From Pyropia haitanensis (Eukaryota > Rhodophyta > Bangiophyceae > Bangiales > Bangiaceae): a DNA stretch of 64,000 nucleotides. The DNA lies in contig SDUX01000002.1 in NCBI GenBank assembly GCA_008729055.1, forward strand, positions 6,239,485 to 6,303,484, written 5' to 3'. The translations under genes were made by a program, and so were the position numbers. Below are positions 43,655 to 54,492 of this stretch, piece by piece (position 1 is the first letter of the stretch; the number at the start of each line of letters is the position of its first letter). Under the pieces are notes generated by a model. That model saw only the letters and a program-made list of their open reading frames with translations, was not told the DNA's origin and ran no database searches.

Positions 43655-44674
43655 ATGGCCCACCACGTCATCCTCTCTGGCGCGACGGGCCACTATGGCC
43701 GCGCGCTCGCGGCCGCCCTCGTCGCCCTCCCCGTGGGCCACCCCGTCCGGCCAACGGCGTTGGCGCTCATCGGCCGCTCCCGCCCCCACCTCGCCGCCGC
43801 CGCCGCCGCGGCGGCCGCCGCCGACGTGGCCGCCGCGGGCCAGCCCGTGCGCGTCACGTCCCACGAGGTGTTTCTCGCCCGCTCCGACGCGGCGTTGGTC
43901 GCGCAGATCGCCGCCGCCGCGGTGTCGGGCCTCCACAGGCCCATGATCCTGACCGCCGAGACGGAGGCGGCGGCGGCGACCGGCGGCGTGCCGCCCCCGC
44001 CGCCGGCGCGCGTGACGCTCATTACCGCGGCGGGCGCGTTGGCGGTGCCGGCCGCGGTGTCGCCCCTGCGGGACCCCCTCGCCGAGGCGGTGACCACGTC
44101 GGTGGGCGACAACGCGGTCGCGCCGCTGCGGCTGGCCACCGCGGTGGCCACGGCGATAGACCAACTGGCGGGGGCGGCGGCGGCGGCGGCGGCGGCGCGG
44201 GGCGAGTCGCCCGCCCCCCCGCCGCCGCCCCCCTCCCTGACGGTCGTCGCGGTGAGCTCCCTGCTCGCCATGGAGCCGACGCCCGTCGCCAGCCTGCTGC
44301 CGTACGCGGTCGGCAAGGCCGCCGCCGAGGCGGCCTTTCGCTGCCTCGCCGCCCAGTGGGCGGCGGCGGCGCCGCCGCGCGGCGCGCGGCGGCGCCGCGT
44401 GCGGCACGAGGCGGCGGCGGGGGGGGGGCGCACCGTCCTCCTCTGGGCGCCGGGGCCCCTGTCGGGGGGTGGCATGCGCGACGCGCTGCGCGCGGCGGGG
44501 GTGGACGACGGCCTCCCGCGGTCGGCAGAGGTGACCGCCGCCGCCAGCGCAGCGGCGCTGATGGACGTGCTCCGGTGGGGGGGGTGGGTCAGCGGCGACC
44601 ACATTGACTACTTTGATGTGGCGGGGGAGCAGCCGGGGGGTGACGGGGCGGGGGGGGGGCACGCGGAGGGGTGA
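43655..44674 (+). CDS. Sepiapterin-reductase-like SDR
   Basis: This is a short-chain dehydrogenase/reductase, single exon, 339 residues, probably NADP(H)-dependent and acting on pterin or other carbonyl substrates. The ATG at 43655 gives MAHHVILSGATGHYGRALAA, in which GATGHYG (residues 9-15) is the cofactor-binding turn (TGxxxGxG form with Tyr in place of the second usual Gly neighbour). The catalytic set is Ser in VVAVSSLLAM and Tyr217/Lys221 in LPYAVGKAAAEAAF. The end of the protein, WAPGPLSGGGMRDALRA and VSGDHIDYFD, resembles the sepiapterin reductase C-terminus. The usual NNAG is altered to TAAG-like. Two Ala/Pro-rich insertions make it longer than the roughly 260-residue norm. Exact substrate is not decided by sequence. 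Confidence 0.72.
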   Translation: MAHHVILSGATGHYGRALAAALVALPVGHPVRPTALALIGRSRPHLAAAAAAAAAADVAAAGQPVRVTSHEVFLARSDAALVAQIAAAAVSGLHRPMILTAETEAAAATGGVPPPPPARVTLITAAGALAVPAAVSPLRDPLAEAVTTSVGDNAVAPLRLATAVATAIDQLAGAAAAAAAARGESPAPPPPPPSLTVVAVSSLLAMEPTPVASLLPYAVGKAAAEAAFRCLAAQWAAAAPPRGARRRRVRHEAAAGGGRTVLLWAPGPLSGGGMRDALRAAGVDDGLPRSAEVTAAASAAALMDVLRWGGWVSGDHIDYFDVAGEQPGGDGAGGGHAEG

Positions 44675-46231
44675 CAGTAGGGCTCTATGGGTGTGGGCCG
44701 GCCGGGCGGAGGGGGGGGGGGGAGAAGGGGGGGGAGCTCCAGCAGTGAGCGAGCTGGTGGGGGTGGTGGGGGGGCGGGGGGGGGGGCTCCACGGCGGCAG
44801 TAGGCGGCTCGCTACTCGGTTGGACACAAGACTGGCCGCCGCACGGCCCCGCCCGCCCCCACGCCCCCGCTGACCGCGCGCGCCGCCGCCCGCGGCGGCC
44901 CGCCGCCGTCCCGCCGCATGGCCCGCCCGCGCGGCCCGCCGCCCGCGTCCCGGCGGTGGTCCATCGGGGTGGGTGGCGCCCGGCGCCACGGGCGGCTCGC
45001 CCCCCGCGGGGACACGGCGCCCAGGCCGTGGCGCCGCCGCACCCGACGCGCGCGTCCGCCGCCTGCAGGCGGGCAGCCAGACGCACAGACCACCCCAGCC
45101 GCCGCCGCCGCGTCGCCGCCGCTGGGCGGGGGGGGGGGGGGGGCGCCCGCGGCGGGCGCCGCGTCGGCCGTGCGTCCCCGCCCGCGGGCGCACGCCCAAC
45201 ACGCCCGCGTGCTTGCCGCGGGTGGGTATGTACACGGCGCGACGGGCGGTGGCGGCCGGTGGCGGTCGCGACGCCCCGGCGCGGCTGTTGCCCAGGCGGA
45301 CCGGCGGGTCACGGTCCGCCGTGCGGGCGCGGAGCCGGCCGCCGTCGCGGGCGGGATGGCCGTGGCGCCGCCGACGGCGTGGCCGCCACGAGTGACGCCG
45401 GCGCCGGTGGTGGCGGCGCCGATGTGCGTCGCTGATGGGCAGCCGCAGCGTCGTCCCTGCTCTCATTCACCGGCTACACGACACCCGCCCCGACCTCGCA
45501 AGGCTGTTCGCATGATGCAGGTAGGCCTGGTGGGGGCGGGGGGAGACGCAGTCGCTCTTGACGATGCGCCGACGATGCCTTCGAGACTTGCGTGTTCGTC
45601 CGATGCTGACACGTATAAATACACGATTGATCAACGCTGGCAACATGCAACAGCTCTAGTATTTAAAGCTGTACGCCCATGAGTGTTGCCATTCCTCCAC
45701 TTCACGCTGAGTCAGACGTTCGTAATAGCCACTCTCAGGGGGGGGGCCACCATTGGGACGGGACCGCCACAGTATTGACTGTTCGTGTCACGCCCAACGC
45801 CCGCCAGCGCGGACTGCAGTGGCCCGGGCTTCCCATTCGTTGGCCCGTGTCACCATCCCCCCCCCCCGCAGCGGCCTGCAAACAGCGGCACGGCTGTACA
45901 CGACACTCCGTCTGCCGCCTCTGCATCTGCGGCACCTGCGGGCCCATCCTCTTGGAGCTGCTTTTCTCATCGTGGCCCGCCATCTGCCTGGTTCTCTGTG
46001 TCGTTTTTATTGCGCCGTCGCATCTCCACCCCTCCTACCCTGGCTGCTGCCATTGCCAAGTAACCACGTACGTCCCTGCTGCGGTGGGCCTACACCGTCG
46101 CGCTCCTCTTTCCCGGCAGGTGGCGGTGTGGGCCCTGGCCGCGCCCTCTCACTGTGCGGCGCGCACCTTGGGTTGTCCTCTGGTCGTTGACGTAAGGGCG
46201 CTGCCGCGGTCGCCCCCCCCCCTCCCCTGCG
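44675..46231. other. Gap: intergenic, AT-rich island before CDC50 gene
   Basis: GC-rich up to about 45480, then an island of average composition at 45580-46080 that includes TATAAAT at 45614-45620 and TATTTAAAG near 45658. No coding frame is convincing. The island probably holds the promoter and 5' untranslated region of the CDC50 gene. Confidence 0.55.
45614..45620 (+). promoter_or_regulatory. TATA-like element upstream of CDC50 gene
   Basis: TATAAAT in the context ACGTATAAATACACG lies about 615 bases before the ATG at 46232. It would require a long leader or an unseen 5' untranslated intron. Confidence 0.4.
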
Positions 46232-47392
46232 ATGGAAGCCGACGGCATCCACGTGGCGGCGTCGCCCGATGCCCCGCCCGGCGGCGCGCTATCCCCGGCG
46301 GCGGCCGCCGTCCCCGCCACCAGCGCGCCCGTTGCGCGGGGCGGTGCGGACGCGGACGCCCCCTCCCCGTCCGACGCGGAGCGAGCTCGGTGCTACCACC
46401 TCCGCCAGCAGGAGCTGTGGTCGGTGCGGCCGGTGTGGTCGGCCAAGTTTGTCATCATCCTCTACACCCTCGTCGGCGCGGCGTTCATACCCATTGGCGT
46501 TGCGATCTTGCTGGCCAACCGGAAGATGACCGAGACGCCCCAGTTCCGGTACGACAACCTCGAGCAGTGCAACGTGGGGCCCCTCAACGCCGACGGCACC
46601 GTCCGCACGTGCACGGTGGCGCTGCGGCTGGACCGGGACGTCAAGGCGCCGGCGTACATGTACTATGGGCTGGTCAACTTTTTCCAAAACCAGCGCAACT
46701 ACATCAAGTCTCGGTCGGCGGAGCAGCTGCGAGGCGACTTTGAGCCGGGCACCACCAACATTGACGAGTGTGACCCCAAGGTCCGTGGCCCAGACGGCGA
46801 GGAGCTGCTGCCGTGCGGCCTCACCGCGTTTTCCGTGTTTAACGACACGTTCCGTCTGTGCCGCGACGCCGCGTGCGACAACGAGGTGGGGACGACCAAG
46901 GATGGCATTGCGTGGGACGTGGACGTGAACAAGCGCTTCCAGGCGGGGCCCGCCGCCAATGGCTACACCGACGAAATCAATCGTGAGATTACCGACCTAG
47001 ACTTCATCGTCTGGATGCGTCTCGCCGCGTACGGCACGTTCCGGAAGCTCTACTATGTCATCACGGAAGACCTGCAAGCGGGTGTCGACTACACCGTCCG
47101 CATCAACGCGTCCTACCCGGTGGAGAGCTTTGGCGGCGAAAAGTTCTTTGTGATTGCCGAGACCCGCTGGTTTGGTGGCAAGAACAATTTCCTCGCCTAC
47201 GCCTACCTAGTTGTTGGTGGGCTCGCGCTCGTCCTCGCCGCCGCCTTCTTGGCCAAGTACCTGCGGACCGCCAGGGGCACTGCCGCCGATGAGGACGTTG
47301 GCGACATGCTGCTGGGCGATCCCGCCATCGACGCGGATGGGGTGGGTCAGAATGGCGTTGTGGGGGGCGAGCCGCCAGCAGGGAGCACGTGA
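46232..47392 (+). CDS. CDC50/LEM3 family P4-ATPase flippase subunit
   Basis: This is the beta subunit of P4-ATPase lipid flippases, needed for their exit from the ER and for phospholipid translocation. It is single-exon, 386 residues, from MEADGIHVAA. Topology is typical: cytosolic N-terminus, TM1 at about residues 73-95 (FVIILYTLVGAAFIPIGVAI), a large luminal domain and TM2 at about 320-344 (AYLVVGGLALVLAAAFLAKY). Family hallmarks are visible: FIPIGVAILLA, APAYMYYGLVNFFQNQRNYI, CGLTAFSVFNDTF, AWDVDVNKRF, DLDFIVWMRLAAYGTFRKLY and NASYPVESFGGEKFFVIAET. Paired Cys residues in the luminal domain and N-glycosylation sequons (NDT, NAS) fit the family. The N-terminal 50 residues are Ala/Pro-rich. 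Coding composition is less extreme than its flanks. Confidence 0.96.
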   Translation: MEADGIHVAASPDAPPGGALSPAAAAVPATSAPVARGGADADAPSPSDAERARCYHLRQQELWSVRPVWSAKFVIILYTLVGAAFIPIGVAILLANRKMTETPQFRYDNLEQCNVGPLNADGTVRTCTVALRLDRDVKAPAYMYYGLVNFFQNQRNYIKSRSAEQLRGDFEPGTTNIDECDPKVRGPDGEELLPCGLTAFSVFNDTFRLCRDAACDNEVGTTKDGIAWDVDVNKRFQAGPAANGYTDEINREITDLDFIVWMRLAAYGTFRKLYYVITEDLQAGVDYTVRINASYPVESFGGEKFFVIAETRWFGGKNNFLAYAYLVVGGLALVLAAAFLAKYLRTARGTAADEDVGDMLLGDPAIDADGVGQNGVVGGEPPAGST

Positions 47393-48682
47393 GGGGACCG
47401 GCGCGGCCGGGGGGAGATTAACTGCGTGGCGTCTGGGCCGGGCCAGTGCGGCCAGGGCGGGAGGTGCTGCCCTCTGTACCTTGGACTCACACAGAGTGCA
47501 AGGTTCCTTTCCTTTAGGAGGTGGTTGCGGGAGTGGTACAGGTACAGCGTTTGCTTAGCCACTCCTCTACACACCCCCGGTCATCGGCCATGTAGACATG
47601 CTTCGCGGACACGTCTACCGTCACGGTGCGGCCTTGCCACCCACTATCCCACCAACCGCACCACTCCTCTCCACCTCTGCACTCTCGCCTCGACGCGCCC
47701 GCGACAAACGCCGCCTTGCCGCGTCGAACATCAGCGGACCAAAGCGCCTCGCACCACAAAGGCAGTACCCCAACATTGGTGACTGTGCACGCCACCGCGG
47801 CAGACCGAAAGCCGACCAATGTGCACCGCCCTACACCTTGTCATGGGGAACCAAACGCGCATCGTCCATGTGGGTCACCCCCTTGTCGGGACGGCACGGC
47901 AGGAGAGAGAGGTCCCGGCCAAACGAGCTAGCCGGCTGTTCGCCAGCATGGCCGTCGCTGCCGGGGGAGGGCGAGCGCGACAGGCAATGGTGGTCGCCAC
48001 CGAAGGTATCGCCGCCGTCGAAGGTGTCACATGCCCAACAGGGCGGCAGTCTGGCGATGCTGGGGCCAGTCTGTATGTGCGCAAAATTCGACTGGGGCTG
48101 CCGACGTCATAGATTGAACCAGAGGCACTTGCGGGGGCATTTGATCCGCAGAACACGCAGTTGACCCATCACGGGTGCCACTGTACAACCCAGAGAAGAT
48201 TTCGCCCCGTGAGTCACATTGACGTGTCCCGCACTGGCGGCTGCGTCCACGGACACGCGTGGTGCGATTCACGACCGCTCGCGCCACTCCTTTTGTGCCG
48301 TGCTGGACCTCGACGAGGCGCAGCTGCGCTCGGATTGCACCCGCGCGCTCATCGAGACACTCGCCCCGCTCTGGGCGGGTCTGGGTGGGGTGCTGCGCGC
48401 GTGCAGCCTGCAGCGCCCCACCGGGCCCCCGCCCGTGCCCCACGCCCAGGTCACAGCCTGCTGAGCCCGTGGCCAGGCCCTCGGCGGCCTTCCCTGTCTG
48501 CCCCCGGTTTCCGTGGCTGCACAACTTGCGCTGCCGCCACAGTCGTAGCCGCTGCCGCCGCCGCCGCCGCCATTACCACCACCACTACCACCGCTCGTTG
48601 TGACCTCGTTGTGGCGGTGGCACGGGCGTCGCTCCATTCCCGTCTCCCGCAGCAGAGAGCCGTGGTCGTCTGCAGCTGCAGT
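47393..48682. other. Gap: intergenic, average composition, no gene
   Basis: Located between CDC50 and the RBR gene, both plus strand. The RBR frame is open upstream to 48161, but that part has no ATG before a plausible domain and reads as Pro/Ala/Arg-rich leader. No promoter element was identified. Confidence 0.5.
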
Positions 48683-50467
48683 ATGGACACTGGCACACCC
48701 GGTCTCGCCCCCGTCACATCGCACGAGACTTTGCCTGCAGTTGCGGCAGGTCCCCCAGCAGCGCCGCACCCATCGACACAGCCACATCCGCTGAGCGACG
48801 CGGAGCCTCCCCTGCCGCCGTTTTCGTCGCCTTCCATACCGCTGGTGTCACCGCCCGCTTCCCCCTTCGCACCGGAGCCGATGCCATGCCCGATTTGCTT
48901 GGAAGACTTTTCCCCCAATGACGCCGTTGGCGCGCGCGGCTGCCCCCACCGGGCGTGCCGCACCTGCACGGCGGCTTACTGGCGGTGTGCGATTGTGACC
49001 GACAGTGTGGCCTTTCCCATATGCTTTGCGCCCGGCTGCCGGGTGGTGGCCGCCACCGAGGACGTGGTACCGCTTGTTGGCGCCCGCCTCGCCGCCCGCC
49101 TGACCTACGTCCGATCCCTGAAGCCGGCGCTGTCGCTTCGTGGGGAGCGCCTCTGGTGCCCTGCCGACGGGTGTTGGGAGCCCCTGCCGCCGCCACTGCC
49201 GTGGCGCGCCCCAGAAAACCATGGCGACGGCGGCCGCCGCGGGGGCGACGGCGGCGGCGACGGCGGCAGCGGCGACGACGGCGGTGGCAACGGCAGCGGC
49301 GGTGGCGGCGGCGGCGGCGGCGGCGCGGCCGCCGCCGCGGAGCAGGACGGCGCGCCAGAGGAAGTGGCGGAGGAGATCCGCGTCACGTGCCCGCGGTGCG
49401 CCACGGTCGCGTGCCGCCGCTGCGGCGAAGCTGCCCACGCTGGGGACTGTGCGGTGCCGCTGGTGAGCACCGCCTCGTCGGCGGCGTACGAGGGGTGGGC
49501 GCTCGAAGGCGCCGCCGGCGCGTGCCCCTATTGTGGCGCTCACGCGGTGCGGGACGGCGGCTGCAGCACGGTGCAGTGCGGCTGGTGCCGCCGCTCCTAC
49601 ACCTTTCGGCCATTCCGAAACGTGGCCGCCCTGCGGGGAGCGGTGGCAGTGGGCGAGGTGGCGCCGCCGCTGCGGGAGGACCCGACGGAGCCCATCCGGA
49701 TGGGCATCGTCTCCCTCGTGTATGGGTTGGGCGTCAGCACCACCCCTGGTACATTGCTCTTGTTTGACCCGGGGTGGGAGGCGTACGTCATTCTGGTGCC
49801 CTTGATTCTTGGTGGCACGTGGCTGTTTGTGGAAGGCCTCTTCTCCCTCCGCGTGGGTGTGCGTGAGATTCGTGAGGAGAGGGTCATGCGACAGCGGCAG
49901 CAGGCGGCCGCAGCAGCCCAGGAGGGTGGGGCGGGCGCGCAGGAGGGTGGACATGCACGCGCCCGCGGCGGCGGTGGCGGCATCAGCGCCTTTATTGAAG
50001 TGGCGGTCGTGGCGGTGGGACTCTTTTTGGTGGCGCTCGGCTTGGATTGGGGGATTGGCGCCATCCTGGTTCGCCAGTACCAGCAGCGGGGCGTCCACCT
50101 GGGCCTGGGCCCCTACCTGGTGACCATGTTTATGCGCCGTCAGTGGGGGAGGCGTCTCAACTCCCTGAGTACCCTGCTAGTGGGGGGCGCCGTCTGGATG
50201 ACGGGCGTCGTCATCCTCATTGCGGGCATGTGGCTGTCTGCGGCTGCCACCGGGGCGACGGTGATTGGCTGGTGGCGCAGGCGGGCGGGCCGCCGTCGCG
50301 TCGGCAATGGCGGCGGCGTCCGCGGCACTGGCGTCGGCAGCGGTGCTGGCGGTAGCGCCGCGCGCAGGGCGGCGGGTGATCAGGGCGTTTCTGCTGCGAG
50401 GGCAGGCCTTGCTGGTGACCGGGCGGCGAGGGAGCAGCGGGCCGATGGTCTGGGCGAGCGCGCTTGA
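48683..50467 (+). CDS. RBR (RING-IBR-RING) membrane protein, putative E3
   Basis: RBR proteins are ubiquitin ligases that pass ubiquitin through a Cys in RING2. The product from MDTGTPGLAPVTSHETLPAV is 594 residues, single exon. RING1 begins at about Cys69 (CPICLEDFSPNDAVGARGCP, then HRACRTCTAAYW). The IBR part has WCPADGCWEP and VTCPRCATVACRRCGEAAHA, split by a Gly/Asp-rich insert from a GGC/GAC array. RING2-like CPYCGAHAVRDGGCSTVQCG starts at about Cys281, and Cys294 in GGCSTVQC is the expected catalytic Cys. Four hydrophobic segments follow: IVSLVYGLGVSTTPGTLLLF, YVILVPLILGGTWLFVEGLF, VAVVAVGLFLVALGLDWGIG and VGGAVWMTGVVILIAGMWLS. This suggests membrane anchoring like RNF19-type enzymes. 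The start at 48683 is the first ATG before the domain; the upstream frame is open but Pro-rich. Confidence 0.8.
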   Translation: MDTGTPGLAPVTSHETLPAVAAGPPAAPHPSTQPHPLSDAEPPLPPFSSPSIPLVSPPASPFAPEPMPCPICLEDFSPNDAVGARGCPHRACRTCTAAYWRCAIVTDSVAFPICFAPGCRVVAATEDVVPLVGARLAARLTYVRSLKPALSLRGERLWCPADGCWEPLPPPLPWRAPENHGDGGRRGGDGGGDGGSGDDGGGNGSGGGGGGGGGAAAAAEQDGAPEEVAEEIRVTCPRCATVACRRCGEAAHAGDCAVPLVSTASSAAYEGWALEGAAGACPYCGAHAVRDGGCSTVQCGWCRRSYTFRPFRNVAALRGAVAVGEVAPPLREDPTEPIRMGIVSLVYGLGVSTTPGTLLLFDPGWEAYVILVPLILGGTWLFVEGLFSLRVGVREIREERVMRQRQQAAAAAQEGGAGAQEGGHARARGGGGGISAFIEVAVVAVGLFLVALGLDWGIGAILVRQYQQRGVHLGLGPYLVTMFMRRQWGRRLNSLSTLLVGGAVWMTGVVILIAGMWLSAAATGATVIGWWRRRAGRRRVGNGGGVRGTGVGSGAGGSAARRAAGDQGVSAARAGLAGDRAAREQRADGLGERA

Positions 50468-52479
50468 GGACGTTCCTGTTCTATACGTCTCGTAACGCAT
50501 GGTTGTTGTCACTGGTGTCTATTTCGTTTTGCATGTCAATGTGAGCTTCAGTCGTGAGCCTTAGGTGGTTTTTTTTACCCGACTTTTCCCTGTGTGTTCT
50601 TGTTCAACTGCACTTACATGTTTTCTTTTTGCTCATTGTTCTTTATGCTTTTTTGCTCGTCGGGCCTTGGCGTGCTTATTCCACTTGTACCGTTGCGTTT
50701 TTTCCTCGTTTTTTGGCTACCCTCGGACTCCAGCGGCGCACACCCGAGCGGTGGACCCGTGTGCGCGCGCGGTGCCCGCGGTGCACGCTGCGCCATCCTT
50801 GATCGCCATCAATATTTTTTTGAGAGGTGGTTCCTACCGGGATAGACCTGACCTCCCTCTGAATATGACGACTGTACCTGCCGTCGCCTCCTTCACCGTC
50901 GCGTCCCGTCACACCCCCGCCACGGCCCGTCGCCAGGAGCGTCGTGTGGGGCTCTCCGCGGGCCTTGGCGCCACGGCGGCCCCCTTCTCTCCCCCTGCCA
51001 CGCCCTCCCTTCCCCCTATTCCGATTCCAGCGTGTAGGGAAGGCCACTGCGCCTCTGTGGCGAGCCTTCTCCAACCCACGGCATAGGACCGTTCTGCCCT
51101 ACTCGATGGGTCGCCCGCTTTGCCACGTGGATTGAGCACAACCAACCCGCCCGATGCGGCGCGGTTCCCCCCCTGTACATACTCGCGGCCGACGTGGGGG
51201 GTCACAAGCGGCGCACACCGATGCGCCGCAGTCGACCAAGACCACAAGGGCCGCCGCTTGCTCACGTCGGGAACGTACGTGTCTCCGTTTCAACCCCCCT
51301 CCTCCGTGCGTGATCAACACTCTCAGTGTGATGGGTGGCGCGTGCGTCGGCCTCCTGGCCAGGTGGCCGTCGCGCGCCGGGGTCCTAGCAGGGCGCACGG
51401 GCGTGCCCCAGAGTGCCTCGGCCACACCTGCCGCCCCTGTTGCGTCGGTCATCCCCCGCTCCTGTGCATTTCCTTTGCAATGCGTCCAACGTTGCCGCCG
51501 GGTCGCACAGGCCACCACTCACCGCGCGCCGGGTGCGCCTCGAGTGTGCCCCATAGTTCGGGAGGATGGCCGAGCGGTCATTGCGAGGATGGAGCCCGCC
51601 ATATCTGAGCGAGATAGCCGGGCGGTCATGACGAGGATGGCGCCTATAAAAGCAGGAGGAGACGGCCGGGCGGTCGTTGCGAGGATGGATCCCGCCGTGC
51701 GGTGCGGGGCCAGTGGGGATACGTAGGACCGTGGGGGCACGCGGGGTCGGGCGGGGGGTGCGCGGGGAGGGGTTTCCAAGATGTTACTGAATCTGTCGAA
51801 AGGCGCTTTGCATGCCCACGAGGATTGCAGACGATGGTGGCTCGGGAGGCGCGTTGTGTACTCACGTGTGCACCACGCGGTGTGTACAAACAGATCATGC
51901 GCGCACACGTGCGGTGCTGTGCGATGCCCACCCTTTCGCCGCCGCTGCCACACTGCAGCCACCGCCAAGCGCCGCCACGCGACGGCCACACGGCGGCCAC
52001 CCGTCGCAGTGGCGTGGCGGTGGCTGCCGTGCCGCGCCAGGCGGGGGGGGGAGGTCCACGCGGAGACCAATTCCCCACCCCCAAAAAGAATACTGAACGA
52101 GCGTGCGGGCCATCAGCCCGTGACCGGGGAGGAACAGACCAGGACCATGCGGGCAAGGCCGCACGTACACCCTGTTGACAATGACAACAAACAAAAGGTA
52201 ACAGCATCACAACATCACCCACATGACGCAGAGCGAGACAAACAATTGCGCCACGGCGACCGCCCGCCCAGCACCGCCCGCCGGCCCACGCCGCTCGGCG
52301 GGGCGTCTGGCACGACAGGGCCGAGATACGCGCCGCGCACGGCGCAGGCCAACGTATCCTACGGCACGCCGCCCACCCAACACACGTCACTTCCGCTCGG
52401 CGGCACCACCCCACACCGCTCCGCCTTCCTGCCGCCCGCCTCCACCCCCCCCCCCCCCCCCTCTCCACCCACCCCCTCC
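50468..52479. other. Gap: intergenic, T-rich then tandem repeats
   Basis: The 3' flank of the RBR gene at 50490-50880 is unusually T-rich for this window. A 48-bp tandem repeat with an embedded TATAAAA lies at 51565-51708. A plus frame 51154-51726 spans the repeat but has no domain. Nothing else was recognised. Confidence 0.5.
51565..51708. repeat. 48-bp tandem repeat, 3 copies
   Basis: Copies begin at 51565, 51613 and 51661, exactly 48 bases apart. A shared 28-base core starts GAYRGCCGRGCGGTC and ends CGAGGATGG. The last 20 bases of each unit diverge; in copy 2 they contain TATAAAA (51645-51651). The period is a multiple of three and gives DGRAVIARMEP-like repeats in a plus frame, but no gene is proven. 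Confidence 0.82.
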
Positions 52480-52783
52480 TCACTCGGCGCGCCCACACAG
52501 CACCAGATGCTTGGCCCGGTTGGGCGGCCACACGTGGCTCGCACACTGACAGCAGACGACCCAGCCCTTGCGCTCGCTCGTGCGGAAGAGCGCGCCAATG
52601 CCGCGCGCGCCGCCCGGTGACGCCGGGCTGCCGCCCTTGCCGCCGCCGCCGCCGCCGCCGCCGCTGCTGCCATCGGCGCCACCCCCGACGCCGCCGCTGC
52701 CGCGGCCGCCGCCGCTGCCGCCGCCACCGCCACTGCCGCCGCGGCTGCCGGCCCCGCCGCGCGTCGAGCCGCCACCACCGCCA

Positions 52784-52815
<32 letters not shown>

Positions 52816-54492
52816 GGCGGCTGCCGAGCCGCCCGCTGCCTTGCCGCCGGCGGGGCCGTCGGCGCCCCCCCCACGGGCGGCGGCGTCAGAGCCGGCGCTG
52901 CCCCCCCGTGGGGTAGTGCCCCGCGACGCCGCCGCCGCCGACGTGCGCGTCGGCCGGCCCGACGGGGTGCCCCGGCCGCCGCCCTTGGACCCACTCCGCT
53001 TGGCCGTTGGCGGCCGCGCCGGAGTGGAGCCGCCGCCGCCACCACCCCCACCCCCGCCGCCCCCACCACCGCCCCCACCACCCCCACTGTCGCGGCCACC
53101 GCCGCCCGCGGCAGACGCGGCCGACGCGGCGGCGGCGGCGGTGGCGGCCGGAAACAGCGCGGCGAGGTCGGCGAGCACGTCGGCCATCTCGAGGCGCAGC
53201 GGCACCCGCGACCGGTGGGTGGCGTTCCAAAACGGGATGTCCCCGACCACCGTCGGCCCGCCCGCCATGTTGCGCGGCGGCGGCTTGCGGCGCTTGGACG
53301 GCCGCGCGTTGCGGACGAGGACGCGCTTGCGCTTCGGGCCCGCCGGGTTGGACGCGCTAAAGCCCCCAAACGAGCCGTTGGTGTGCGCGCCCGACGCGGC
53401 CGACGCGGCGGCGGCCGCCGCCGCCGCGGCCGCCGCCGCCGCCGCCGTGGACGGCGTGATGACCGTGGCCGCCGCCGCGGACGCCGCCTCCATCTCCTCG
53501 TCCGTCTTGACGCGAAAGGTGCGGCGGAAAAACGCAGACCGCTCCTCCTCCTCGTCCGACAGCAGCCAGTCGTCGCCATCGTCGCCGTCAGCACCGTCGC
53601 CCGCCTCGCGCGCACCGGGCGCCGCGTCCGCTTTGGTATCCGCGGCGGCCACGCCGCCACTTCGGCCGCCGCCCCTGCCGCCGCCACCGGCGCCGCCGCC
53701 GCCATTGCCACCGCCAGCGCCAGCGCCGCCACCCTTGCCACCCCCGCCACCACTCCCGGTACCCCCCCCCCCCCCCGCTCCGCCACCGCCGCGCGCCAGC
53801 GCGTCCCCCCCCTTGCCATCATTGACCCCCTCTGACGCCACGCGCCGCCGCCGGGTCGGCGCGGGCGGCGGTGGGGGCTCTCGCCGCCGGGAGGGGGTGG
53901 CGGCGACCAGCGCGGCCGCCGCCGCCGCCCGCGCCGCCGACCCCGCCGCCAGGCCCGCCGCCGCCGCCGCCGCCGCCCCCCGCGGCCGGGGTGGCGACAG
54001 CGGTGGCCGGCCGCCGCCGACGCCGCGGTCAGGCCCGATGGGCGGCTTGGCCGCCCCGACGCGGCCGCCCGCGCCGGCGGCCCCCTTCTTGGCGCTCCCG
54101 CTGCCGCCCACCGCGGGCGGCAGGCCCGCCTTGCCGCCCGCCCCTACGGTCACGCCCGCCACGTGCCGCCGCTCCAGCCGGCTGGAAAACGGCTTCATCC
54201 GGCGCACGGGCAGGGCGGCGCCGCCGCCACCACCGCCACCGCCGCCCATGACGGCCCCCTTCTTGACGTCGACACCGTCGTCGTCGTTGCCGTCGCCGTC
54301 GCCGTTGAGGTGGTCGTCGTCGTCGTTGGCTGGTGCTACCGCAGGCGCGCGTCCGTCGGCGGGCGGCGCTCCCCCCCCCTCCCTCTCCTCCCCAGCGGCG
54401 GCACGGGTCACCCGCCCGCGTCGCCGCAATGGCGGGAGGCTATGGTTGGCCAACGGCACCGTCGCGACTGTCGCTGTGGCGCTTGAGCTCAT
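52480..54492 (-). CDS. Low-complexity nuclear-like protein, C2HC finger
   Basis: Unknown family; single exon, 670 residues, from MSSSATATVATVPLANHSLP. Most of the chain is Gly/Ala/Pro-rich and disordered. Three islands look conserved: an acidic patch DDWLLSDEEEERSAFFRRTF; a bipartite nuclear-localisation-like segment GPKRKRVLVRNARPSKRRK followed by GGPTVVGDIPFWNATHRSRV; and the C-terminus GWVVCCQCASHVWPPNRAKH, then LVLCGRAE. The last gives Cys-x2-Cys...His-x4-Cys spacing, a C2HC-type zinc knuckle. Together these suggest a nuclear protein interacting with nucleic acid or chromatin, by inference only. Long uninterrupted GGC/GCC arrays in the coding region make it prone to length change. Confidence 0.65.

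Noticed and set aside
43604..45466. Open frame of 620 codons antisense to the SDR gene
   Set aside because: The plus strand has the SDR cofactor and YxxxK motifs, and this frame has no domain.
51565..51600. tRNA-like A-box GGCCGAGCGGTC
   Set aside because: No B-box, acceptor stem or anticodon arm can be folded around it. It is part of a tandem repeat.
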